Positions 1 through 6,780 of a stretch of 15,684 nucleotides of DNA are shown here, piece by piece (the first letter of the stretch is position 1; each line of letters opens with the position of its first letter). Made by a program: the position numbers and the translations under genes. The DNA is from DATLWR01 sp035576205 (GTDB lineage: Bacteria > Pseudomonadota > Zetaproteobacteria > Mariprofundales > Mariprofundaceae): NCBI GenBank assembly GCA_035576205.1, contig DATLWR010000018.1:1-15684 (forward strand), read 5' to 3'. The notes under the pieces are model-generated. The model searched no databases. It was not told where the DNA came from and saw nothing but the letters and a program-made list of their open reading frames with translations.

Positions 1-229
1 GCTGCAACAAGGTGCCGCCAAGCTCGCTGAGCGAGACGCCGACAAGGCCGACGAGCAAGCCGAACAGGGCATAGGTCGTCACCCGCCCCAGCTGGTAGAT
101 GAAAAGACCCGACCACCAGATGGCCGGTCTTCCCAGTGCCAGGGCCCCGACCAGTCCCCCGCACATGCCGATGCAGTGCAGGCTGCCGAGCAGGCCGATG
201 GAAAACATCATCCCCAGACTTTCAAACAT
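1..229 (-). CDS. UreH/TauE-like (DsbD_2-type) membrane protein, N-terminal part
   Basis: Partial gene: the first 76 codons are visible and the rest lies beyond the left edge. The ATG at 229 follows an AAGGAC ribosome site and lies 41 nt after the ccoS stop, so it is probably the last visible member of the cbb3 operon. The N-terminus carries the pattern GSLHCIGMCGG (residues 15-25) with a hydrophobic stretch before it and another at about residues 36-60. This His-Cys-x-x-Met-Cys-Gly-Gly signature is typical of the UreH-like/DsbD transmembrane family, often annotated as sulfite exporter TauE/SafE. Members of that family often sit next to cco assembly genes. A role in metal or thiol handling during oxidase assembly is inferred from position and the Cys/Met-rich motif, and the substrate is unknown. 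Confidence 0.8.
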   Translation of the reverse strand, partial: MFESLGMMFSIGLLGSLHCIGMCGGLVGALALGRPAIWWSGLFIYQLGRVTTYALFGLLVGLVGVSLSELGGTLLQ

Positions 230-270
230 ACGAACGGTCCTTGCGGTCAGGAATCAATCAGAGTGCCGTC

Positions 271-435
271 TTACGGCTTGGTGTCCGGGTCGTCGAGGTC
301 GTCGTCGTCCAGAATGCGGTGTGCCGGCCCGTCCATATCCTCATACTGGCCGTTACGGACCGCCCAGAAAAAGACGGCGACGCTGACCAGCCCCAGCAGG
401 ATCATGCCCGGAATCAGTCCATAGATCACATCCAT
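271..435 (-). CDS. ccoS: cbb3 oxidase maturation protein CcoS
   Basis: A 54-residue single-span membrane protein beginning MDVIYGLIPGMILLG. The helix covers about residues 5-26. It is followed by the family signature FFWAVRNGQYEDMDGPAHRIL and a strongly acidic tail (LDDDDLDDPD). CcoS is needed for cofactor (heme and CuB) insertion into the cbb3 catalytic subunit in Rhodobacter-type systems. The ATG at 435 has a GGGGGAGGAG ribosome site inside the end of ccoI. The two genes overlap by 10 nt (426-435), which points to translational coupling. The length and the Asp-rich tail are usual for the family. Confidence 0.93.
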   Translation of the reverse strand: MDVIYGLIPGMILLGLVSVAVFFWAVRNGQYEDMDGPAHRILDDDDLDDPDTKP

Positions 436-2894
436 CGCAACTCCTCCCCCCGCATGCGCTGTCGGATCAGGATGGCATTGCCGATCACCAGCAAGGAGCT
501 GACCGGCATGGCGATCGCCGCGAATACCGGCGTCACCATAGCCGCCATCGCTGCGGGTACCAGGATCATATTGTAGAGCAATGAAATCGCAATGTTTTGC
601 CGGATGGTCCTGAGCGCCTGGCGTCCAAGCCGGATCGCCCAGCTGACCTTCGGCAGTTCGTTGCCGATCAGTACCACGTCCGAGCACTGCATGGAGACAT
701 CGGTTCCCGAGCCCATGGCAATACCGACATCGGCCTGTGCCAGCGCCGGGGCATCGTTGATGCCATCGCCGATCATCAGCACCCGCTCCCCCTGCTGCTG
801 CAGCGCCGTGATCGCCTTCGACTTGTCTTCCGGCAGCATATGGGCGATCACCCGCATCCCGCCCAGCTGATCGACCAGCCTGGCTGCCGCCCGCTCGCTG
901 TCGCCCGTCAGCAGCGTGACGGCAAGCTTCTGGCCACGCAGCATCTGCAGCAGCTTGTCGGCACCATCGCGCAGGCGATCCTGCACATGCAGCACGCCCA
1001 CATAATGCCCGTCGACCGCCACCAGCACGGCAACGCCCATGCCGTCCTCTATGCGTTGCTGGATGTCCGACACCTCGCGCGGAATTTCGACACGCTGTTT
1101 CTCCAGGAAATGCCGGTTTCCCAGTAGTACCGGCTGACCCTCGACCCGGCCGCTGACACCGAGACCGCCGAAGGACTGGGCATCCTGGCAATCCAGATAG
1201 CGCTTCACCCGCCCGTCCCCGGCTACCGCCTGGGCGATCGGGTGCCGGAAGTGACGTTCGACGGATGCGGCCAGCGTCAGCAGCCGGTCGACTTCCATTC
1301 CATCGACCGCGACCGCATCGACGACCCGCATCTTCCCCTCGGTCAGCGTGCCCGTCTTGTCGAAGACCACATGCGTGATATCCGCCAGCCGCTCCAGCGC
1401 CCGGCCATCCCGTACCAGCACGCCGCGTCGCGCTCCGACCCCGGCACTGACGGTGATCGCCATCGGCGTCGCCAACCCCAGTGCGCACGGGCAGGTGATG
1501 ATCAGCACGGCGGTGGCGGCCAGGAGTGCCGTATCGAAATCTTTCGAAAACCAGAACAGGAAGGTGATGGCGGAGAGGATCAGCGTGGTCAGCACGAACC
1601 ACGGCACGATGCGGTCGGCCAGCTGCTGCACGTCGGCCTTGGAGCCCTGCGCTGCCTCGACCAGATGAATGATCCGCGACAGCACGGTTCCGCTGCCGGT
1701 GACCGCCACCTCGACGGTGAGCGAACCGTCGCTGTTGACGGTGCCGGCTGAGACCTTGTCGCCGACCTGCTTGCGAACGGGCAGCGACTCGCCGCTCAGC
1801 ATCGATTCGTCGACATGCGATCGCCCTTCGGCCACCGTGCCATCGGCCGGCACCTTGTCGCCCGGCCGAACCAGTACACGATCCCCTGCCACCAGCTTGC
1901 GCACCGGCACGCGCTCCTCCCCCGCCGCCGTCAGACGGGTCGCCATACGTGGCTGCAGCTCCAGCAGCCGGACGGTCGCCGAGGAGGCGCTGCGTTTGGC
2001 CATGGCCTCCAGATAGCGCCCGACCAGGATGACAAACAGGAACGTGACCACCGTATCGAAATAGACTTCGCCCCTGCCCCACAGGGTCTGATAGGCCGAA
2101 TAGCCGAACGTCGTCCAGGCACCGATAGTGATCGGCAGGTCCATGGTCAGGTAGCGCATGGCCAGACCGCGTAGGGCGGAGACGGTGAATCCCCAGCCGG
2201 AGTAAAGCAGGACCGGTGCGGCGATCGCAAAGCTGACCCAGTGGAAGAACCGGCGCTGTTCGACATCGATGCCGGTGAAGGCCCCGGCATACAGCGCAAT
2301 GGAGATCCACATGATATTCATGGCACCGAAGCCGGCGAAGGCCATGCGGAACAGCAGCTTGCGGTTCTGCCGCCGCAGCAGCCCCTCGCGCGATTCGGTA
2401 TCGTAGGGAACCGCGGCATAGCCCAGTGCCGCCAGCCGCCTGAGTATGGCGGACAGCGCCACCTCCTCCTGCCCCCACTGCACACGCAGGCGCTGCTGCG
2501 CCAGGTTCACCTCTGCGAAATCGACCCCCGGCAGGCCGCCGAGCGCCTTTTCGATCAACCAGACGCAGGCTGCGCAATGAATCCCCTCGACCAGCAGGTG
2601 GGCCTCCCTACGCCCGTCCGGCATGGAATGGACGAACTCCGACTGGATTTCGGGCAGGTCGTACTGATCGAGATCGGCCGGCGCTTCGGGCGGCGGCATG
2701 AGTGTCGCCTCCCGGCGCTGCAGCCGCTCGTAAAACCCTTCGAGGCCGGCTTCATGGATCGCCTCGCATACCGCCCGGCAGCCCGAACAGCAGAAACTGC
2801 GGACAACTCCCTGGATTTCACCTTCGCAGCGGGTCGCCACCTCGGCCGACAGGCCGCAGTGGAAGCAGCGGGTGCTTTCGCCGACAGCCGCCAC
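426..2894 (-). CDS. ccoI: Copper-transporting P1B-type ATPase CcoI (FixI)
   Basis: An 822-residue heavy-metal P-type ATPase. It begins with a cysteine-rich segment (C10, C13, C35, C36, C39, C43) typical of CcoI/FixI. A heavy-metal-associated domain follows with GIHCAAC at 105-110. The core has the actuator SGES at 367-370, the transmembrane metal motif CPC at 468-470, the phosphorylation site DKTGT at 512-516, the HP dipeptide at 551-552 and the hinge GDGIND at 709-714. CcoI exports Cu(I) across the inner membrane for CuB in CcoN. The start is a GTG at 2894, immediately after the in-frame TAG of fixH. No earlier start is possible and no strong ribosome site is seen, so reinitiation from fixH is likely. 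The 3' end overlaps ccoS. Confidence 0.96.
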   Translation of the reverse strand: MAAVGESTRCFHCGLSAEVATRCEGEIQGVVRSFCCSGCRAVCEAIHEAGLEGFYERLQRREATLMPPPEAPADLDQYDLPEIQSEFVHSMPDGRREAHLLVEGIHCAACVWLIEKALGGLPGVDFAEVNLAQQRLRVQWGQEEVALSAILRRLAALGYAAVPYDTESREGLLRRQNRKLLFRMAFAGFGAMNIMWISIALYAGAFTGIDVEQRRFFHWVSFAIAAPVLLYSGWGFTVSALRGLAMRYLTMDLPITIGAWTTFGYSAYQTLWGRGEVYFDTVVTFLFVILVGRYLEAMAKRSASSATVRLLELQPRMATRLTAAGEERVPVRKLVAGDRVLVRPGDKVPADGTVAEGRSHVDESMLSGESLPVRKQVGDKVSAGTVNSDGSLTVEVAVTGSGTVLSRIIHLVEAAQGSKADVQQLADRIVPWFVLTTLILSAITFLFWFSKDFDTALLAATAVLIITCPCALGLATPMAITVSAGVGARRGVLVRDGRALERLADITHVVFDKTGTLTEGKMRVVDAVAVDGMEVDRLLTLAASVERHFRHPIAQAVAGDGRVKRYLDCQDAQSFGGLGVSGRVEGQPVLLGNRHFLEKQRVEIPREVSDIQQRIEDGMGVAVLVAVDGHYVGVLHVQDRLRDGADKLLQMLRGQKLAVTLLTGDSERAAARLVDQLGGMRVIAHMLPEDKSKAITALQQQGERVLMIGDGINDAPALAQADVGIAMGSGTDVSMQCSDVVLIGNELPKVSWAIRLGRQALRTIRQNIAISLLYNMILVPAAMAAMVTPVFAAIAMPVSSLLVIGNAILIRQRMRGEELRWM

Positions 2895-3395
2895 CTATTC
2901 GAAGACGAATATGCGCTGGGCGACGTCCAGCTTGCGGCCTTCCACCATGATCTGCGCGATGAGGTCCCAGTTGCCGGGCTGGGAAAACGTCACGTTCGCC
3001 GCAAAGGTGCCGGTATCGGCCTTGGGCAGCGGCAAACGGAAATCCTTCGAGCTGTCATTCGGCCGGTAAGCGAACAGGATGCCCTCACCGCTGTTCCAGG
3101 GCTTGCCGGTGTGGTCGACGACATAGAGACGATAGGTCTGCGCCACGTTCAGCTTGGGAGTTGCCGGTGGCAGCAGCTGCAGCCGGAAACCGAGATGTTC
3201 GGCCTCGTTACGCGCTGCCTCCGCGTGGAAATATTCCTGGCCCTTCTCGTAGTAATCCTTCACGACCAGATTCGGCTTGTTGATGAATGCCATGGATATG
3301 AAACCGATATTGACCACCAGCGTGACGCCGATGATGGCCAGGATCCCGCGCAGCCACGGATGCTTCAGATCCTCTTTCCATTGTGCCTCTGCCAT
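2895..3395 (-). CDS. fixH: FixH family protein (CcoH), cbb3 assembly factor
   Basis: A 166-residue protein with a short cytoplasmic N-terminus (MAEAQWKEDLKHPWLRG), one transmembrane helix at about residues 16-38, and a periplasmic beta-rich domain ending in GNWDLIAQIMVEGRKL. The membrane-proximal KDYYEKGQEY pattern is a clear FixH family mark. FixH/CcoH associates with the assembling oxidase and stabilises it. The ATG at 3395 has an AAGGAGG ribosome site 7 nt upstream and lies 25 nt after the ccoG stop. The gene ends GAA TAG and ccoI continues in the same frame with GTG, so a single stop codon separates the two proteins. Confidence 0.92.
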   Translation of the reverse strand: MAEAQWKEDLKHPWLRGILAIIGVTLVVNIGFISMAFINKPNLVVKDYYEKGQEYFHAEAARNEAEHLGFRLQLLPPATPKLNVAQTYRLYVVDHTGKPWNSGEGILFAYRPNDSSKDFRLPLPKADTGTFAANVTFSQPGNWDLIAQIMVEGRKLDVAQRIFVFE

Positions 3396-3420
3396 GCTTG
3401 TGCCTCCTTGCCAAATGCCT

Positions 3421-4842
3421 TTAATGCGCCGGGGCCATGAATGCCGACTTGTAGGTCAAATAGATCCTGCTGCCGTCCTCGCCCTGCAGGACAAACCGGA
3501 CCGGCGTATCCGAACCCTCGAGCTGCGCCGGATCGGCGCGCAGAAAGACTGCGAACGGGATCAGCTTGCCGGCGGGCAACACCACCTTTGAACCCTCCTC
3601 GCTCTCCATCCGCAATCCCTGAATCCCCTCAACGGTCAGCTGGAGCGTCATCGCCTCTGTCGTCTTGTTCAGCGCCTTGATGGTGTATTTGTTCTGGATA
3701 CTGCCGTCACTCATCTGCGTGAACAGCGGCTGGCGCTCATGCAGCACCGCGAACTCGACGGGCGGAATATGGGTCAGGCCGTAGGCGATACCCGAGAAAG
3801 CCAGCAGGAAAATGGTGCTGTAGACGATCACCCGCGGCCGCTTGTAGAGAGGCGGCAACACGGCCCCGTCCATCTCCTTGTGCGACATGTAGCGGATCAG
3901 CCCTTTCGGCCGGCCGATCTTCTCCATCACCTCGTCGCAAGCGTCGATGCACAGTCCGCAGGTGATGCAGCCCTCCTGCATGCCCTCACGGATATCCACG
4001 CCGGTCGGGCAGACGCCGACGCACATGCGGCAGTCGACGCAATCGCCGATCCCGGCGGCACTTTCTCCGCGCGCCTTCACCTTGCCGCGCGGTTCGCCGC
4101 GACGTTCATCGTAGGTTGGGAGGATCGTATCCTTGTCGACCATGACACTCTGGATGCGGGCGTAGGGGCAGAGCCAGAAACAGACCTGTTCGCGCATGAA
4201 GCCGGCGAACAGGTAAGTGAAGACGACAAACACGGCGACCACCACCCAGGCGATGAGCGGCGCCTGCAATGTCAGGTAGTCGTGCCACAACCCGAATGCA
4301 TCCGTGAAATAGGATGCAAAGGTGATACCGGTAATCGCCGCGATCAACAGCCAGAGGAGATGCTTGGTGAACTTCAGCCGGATCTTGCGCATACCCCATG
4401 GTGCCGCATCGAGCTTGCGGCGCTGGATCGGATTACCTTCGATCCTGTCCTCGATCCAGGTGAACCAATCGGTCCATACGGTCTGGAAACAGAAGTAACC
4501 GCACCAAACACGGCCGGCGACGGCCGTGACGCCAAACAAAGTCATGGCCAGCAGAATCAGCACCAACGACAGCATCCAGATGTCCTGTGGCCAGATGGTG
4601 ATTGAGAACAGATGGAACTGGCGATGGGGGATATCCAGCAAAATAGCCTGCTTGCCGTCCCAGCGGGCATAAGGCCCGAGCAGGTAAATCAGCCAGAGGA
4701 TCGTCGCGTACCATTTATATGTGCGGAAGCGGCCACCCATACGCTTGGCATGGATGGTTTCGCCGCCGGTATTGACATGCCAATGCACCGCATCGACATA
4801 AAGTTCTTCAATAGGTTGCTGATTTTCCTGTTGCGTAGCCAT
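3421..4842 (-). CDS. ccoG: CcoG (FixG/RdxA) membrane iron-sulfur cupric reductase
   Basis: A 473-residue membrane protein with several helices (about 44-60, 85-108, 160-180, 192-215, 338-358). It has two ferredoxin-type clusters: C268, C271, C274, C278 and C292, C295, C298, C302. Membrane-proximal WCGYFCFQTVW (C114, C118) and CFWLCPYAR (C221, C225) are also family marks. The C-terminal domain after the last helix is predicted periplasmic. CcoG proteins reduce Cu(II) to Cu(I), which CcoI then transports for cbb3 assembly, and this fits the gene order ccoG-fixH-ccoI-ccoS. The ATG at 4842 has a GAGGTG ribosome site. Length is normal for the family. Confidence 0.95.
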   Translation of the reverse strand: MATQQENQQPIEELYVDAVHWHVNTGGETIHAKRMGGRFRTYKWYATILWLIYLLGPYARWDGKQAILLDIPHRQFHLFSITIWPQDIWMLSLVLILLAMTLFGVTAVAGRVWCGYFCFQTVWTDWFTWIEDRIEGNPIQRRKLDAAPWGMRKIRLKFTKHLLWLLIAAITGITFASYFTDAFGLWHDYLTLQAPLIAWVVVAVFVVFTYLFAGFMREQVCFWLCPYARIQSVMVDKDTILPTYDERRGEPRGKVKARGESAAGIGDCVDCRMCVGVCPTGVDIREGMQEGCITCGLCIDACDEVMEKIGRPKGLIRYMSHKEMDGAVLPPLYKRPRVIVYSTIFLLAFSGIAYGLTHIPPVEFAVLHERQPLFTQMSDGSIQNKYTIKALNKTTEAMTLQLTVEGIQGLRMESEEGSKVVLPAGKLIPFAVFLRADPAQLEGSDTPVRFVLQGEDGSRIYLTYKSAFMAPAH

Positions 4843-4878
4843 GACTTCACCTCGTGTTCATCATCAGCCCCAAAACGA

Positions 4879-4899
4879 AGGGAGGCATCCTGCCTCCCT
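4879..4899 (-). terminator. Hairpin between the ccoNOQP group and ccoG; possible attenuator
   Basis: Read on the minus strand, AGGGAGGCA and TGCCTCCCT form a perfect 9-bp stem with a 3-nt loop. The stem is followed by TTCGTTTT and then GGGG. This resembles a leaky intrinsic terminator, or an RNA-stabilising hairpin at the 3' end of the structural-gene message. It lies in the 77-nt gap between the 37-codon gene and ccoG. Either role would make the oxidase subunits more abundant than the assembly factors. The hairpin is seen in the sequence and its role is inferred. Confidence 0.55.
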
Positions 4900-4919
4900 C
4901 CCCCGCCATTGCTGGCCCG

Positions 4920-5033
4920 TCAGCCCTGATCATCTTTGCTGTTGATGATCTTGAAAAACCTGTAGGCCAAGTAGCCGATCACCAGCAGCGTGCCCGCAAT
5001 ACTGATAATCACGCTGATTACCACTGCATCCAT
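4920..5033 (-). CDS. 37-residue single-span membrane peptide in the cbb3 locus
   Basis: A small gene between ccoP and ccoG. It encodes 37 residues starting MDAVVISVIISIAGTLL: one helix (about 3-22), then an aromatic/basic stop-transfer stretch YLAYRFFKIINSK and a polar end DDQG. The ATG at 5033 has an excellent GGGAGGAG ribosome site 6 nt upstream. The start lies 33 nt after the ccoP stop, on the same strand. Size, topology and position suit an accessory small subunit of a cbb3 oxidase. Pseudomonas stutzeri cbb3 has such a single-helix subunit, CcoM, but I cannot claim sequence homology to it. It is distinct from the CcoQ encoded upstream. Coding status is well supported and function is inferred. 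Confidence 0.78.
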   Translation of the reverse strand: MDAVVISVIISIAGTLLVIGYLAYRFFKIINSKDDQG

Positions 5034-5066
5034 ATCGTACTCCTCCCGGGCAGGCCAGGTAAGCCC

Positions 5067-5933
5067 TTACTTGCCGCCGCCAAACGAATAGACCTTGACC
5101 GCCAGCATCTTGATGTCCTCCGGACTCAACTTGCCGCCGAAGGCGGGCATGATGGCCACTCGCGTACCTTCCACACCCTCCTGGTTGACGCCGTAGCGGA
5201 TGGTGCGCAACACCTCGTCGCGGCTGCCGCCGAAGCGCCAGACCTTGTCGGTCAGGTTGGCGGCGCCTGTGAAGGTATCGCCGTTGAGTGCCGAACCCTT
5301 GGCATCGGCCCCATGACAGGCGGTGCAGCCGGCCTCATCGAACTTCTGCCAGCCGGCCTGCGTCGCCTTGCCCTCCGGCAGTGCAATGACGAAGTCGGCC
5401 AGTGTGTTGATATCGGCTTCGCTCAGCGACCCCTCGTGCGCCGGCATGTTGCCCTGGCGCCCTTCGGTGATGCTCGTGATGATGGTGTCGATATCGCCGC
5501 CATACAGCCAATCGTCGTCCGCCAGTGCCGGGAATAGCCCTGTCGCACCTTCGCCGCCAGCGCCATGGCAGGCGGCGCAGTTGTCACCGAACAGCGCCTT
5601 GGCTCCCTGTTCGGAGAAGTTGCGCATGGCCGGATCGGCCAACAGCTCCTGGCCACTCATGGCCGCGACCTTCTTCAGGTAAGGAGTCTGGATAGCATCG
5701 TTCTCCTTCACAGCCTCCTTGAACTCCTTGATCGACGTCCAGCCAAGAATGCCCTTGGTCGAATCGTGCACCAGGGGAATGGCCGGGTAGAGGATGAAAT
5801 AGACCACGCACCAGATCCAGCTGGCGTGGAGGGCGATCATCCACCAGCGCGGCGGCGGGTTCTTCAGTTCACGGATACCATCCCATTCATGTCCAGTGTC
5901 CGGCGCAAGCCCGGGTTGCTTATTGTCCGCCAT
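5067..5933 (-). CDS. ccoP: cbb3-type cytochrome c oxidase subunit III, diheme CcoP
   Basis: A 288-residue diheme cytochrome c. The cytoplasmic N-terminus carries HEWDGIRELKNPPPRWW, which is characteristic of CcoP. One helix follows at about 31-50, then two periplasmic cytochrome c domains. The heme sites are CAACH (119-123) and CTACH (203-207). Likely axial methionines are M163 (GNMPAH) and M262 (IMPAF). CcoP receives electrons from soluble or membrane cytochromes c and passes them to CcoO. The ATG at 5933 has a GGGAGGT ribosome site and lies inside the end of ccoQ (14-nt overlap). Only one N-terminal helix is visible. Confidence 0.97.
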   Translation of the reverse strand: MADNKQPGLAPDTGHEWDGIRELKNPPPRWWMIALHASWIWCVVYFILYPAIPLVHDSTKGILGWTSIKEFKEAVKENDAIQTPYLKKVAAMSGQELLADPAMRNFSEQGAKALFGDNCAACHGAGGEGATGLFPALADDDWLYGGDIDTIITSITEGRQGNMPAHEGSLSEADINTLADFVIALPEGKATQAGWQKFDEAGCTACHGADAKGSALNGDTFTGAANLTDKVWRFGGSRDEVLRTIRYGVNQEGVEGTRVAIMPAFGGKLSPEDIKMLAVKVYSFGGGK

Positions 5934-6135
5934 GTTTTACCTCCCGCTCCATATCATCATCTTTGTTCACAAAGTCACGATATTGCTCGAATCTGTCGCG
6001 ATTCTTCGGCCTGAAGACCCAGGCATAGAGACCGATCATCAATGCTGCCAGCAGCAACACGATGATAAGCCCCGCCCAATCGGTCCGAGTCATGGCCTCC
6101 CAATCGGTCAGGAAATATTCCTCGAGCTTACTCAC
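5920..6135 (-). CDS. ccoQ: cbb3 oxidase small subunit CcoQ (FixQ family)
   Basis: A 71-residue protein with one helix (about 20-42) between an N-terminal segment with DWEAMTRTDWAG and a C-terminal FRPKNRDRFEQYRDFVNKDDD. The R-P-K-N-R motif after the helix, the acidic end and the position between ccoO and ccoP identify a CcoQ of the longer kind. CcoQ stabilises the assembled complex. The start is taken as the GTG at 6135, since AAGGA lies about 6 nt upstream. It overlaps the end of ccoO by 8 nt. The first in-frame ATG (codon 15) would remove the conserved N-terminal segment. The 3' end overlaps ccoP, so ccoO-ccoQ-ccoP are translationally coupled. Confidence 0.9.
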   Translation of the reverse strand: MSKLEEYFLTDWEAMTRTDWAGLIIVLLLAALMIGLYAWVFRPKNRDRFEQYRDFVNKDDDMEREVKHGGQ

Positions 6136-6769
6136 GGTAATCCTTGCCCGGCTCGAAGTGGACCATCGTGCCCAAGACCTGCAGGTAGGCGACCAGCGCC
6201 TGCATCTCGGTCTTGCCGCGCACGGCGTCCGCCGCGCCCTTGAAGTCGGCTTCGGTATACGGCACCCCGACCTTGGCCAGCGCCCGCATCTTCTTCTCCG
6301 TCAGGGAAGTGTCGATGAGGTTGTCGGCCAGGAAGTTGTACCGCGGCATCACCGATTCCGGCACCAGCGAACGCGGATCCATCAGGTGCCTCGTCTGCCA
6401 CTCGTCGGAATACTTGCCACCCACGCGGGCCAGATCGGGGCCGGTGCGCTTGGAGCCCCACTGGAAGGGGTGGTCGTACTTCGATTCCGCAGCCAGCGAG
6501 TAGTGGCCATAGCGCTGCATCTCGTCGCGGAACGGCCGGATCATCTGCGAATGGCAGAGATAGCAGCCCTCTCGGATGTAGACATCGCGGCCCTCCAGTT
6601 CCAGGGCCGTATAGGGCCGGATACCGTCCTCCTTCTTGGTCAGCTTCTCGATGGTGTTGTCGAGATAGAACAGGGGCACGATCTCCACGATGCCGCCGAT
6701 CGAGACGACGATGGCGATCATGATCAGAAAGCCCCAGATGTTTTTCTCAAGTTTTTCTTGAAACGACAT
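6128..6769 (-). CDS. ccoO: cbb3-type cytochrome c oxidase subunit II, monoheme CcoO
   Basis: A 213-residue membrane-anchored cytochrome c. One N-terminal helix (about 11-35) carries the family sequence GGIVEIVPLF. The single heme c site is CYLCH (69-73), followed by SQMIRPFRDE. The likely axial methionine is M141 in PESVMPRYNFL. The pattern KRTGPDLARVGGKYSDEWQ is highly conserved in CcoO. The subunit passes electrons from CcoP to the heme b of CcoN. The ATG at 6769 has a GGGAGGT ribosome site and begins 11 nt after the ccoN stop. Length is normal. Confidence 0.97.
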   Translation of the reverse strand: MSFQEKLEKNIWGFLIMIAIVVSIGGIVEIVPLFYLDNTIEKLTKKEDGIRPYTALELEGRDVYIREGCYLCHSQMIRPFRDEMQRYGHYSLAAESKYDHPFQWGSKRTGPDLARVGGKYSDEWQTRHLMDPRSLVPESVMPRYNFLADNLIDTSLTEKKMRALAKVGVPYTEADFKGAADAVRGKTEMQALVAYLQVLGTMVHFEPGKDYRE

Positions 6770-6780
6770 CGTTACCTCCC

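Noticed and set aside
271..2577. A 768-codon open frame on the minus strand overlapping ccoI
   Set aside because: Its last 54 codons are ccoS. The rest is the ccoS frame left open by GC-rich codon use across ccoI. It has Arg/Gly/Ala-rich low-complexity translation and no domain, while the ccoI frame has every P-type ATPase motif.
2241..3440. A 399-codon open frame on the plus strand opposite ccoI and fixH
   Set aside because: Antisense shadow of two well-identified genes, with no recognisable domain or ribosome site.
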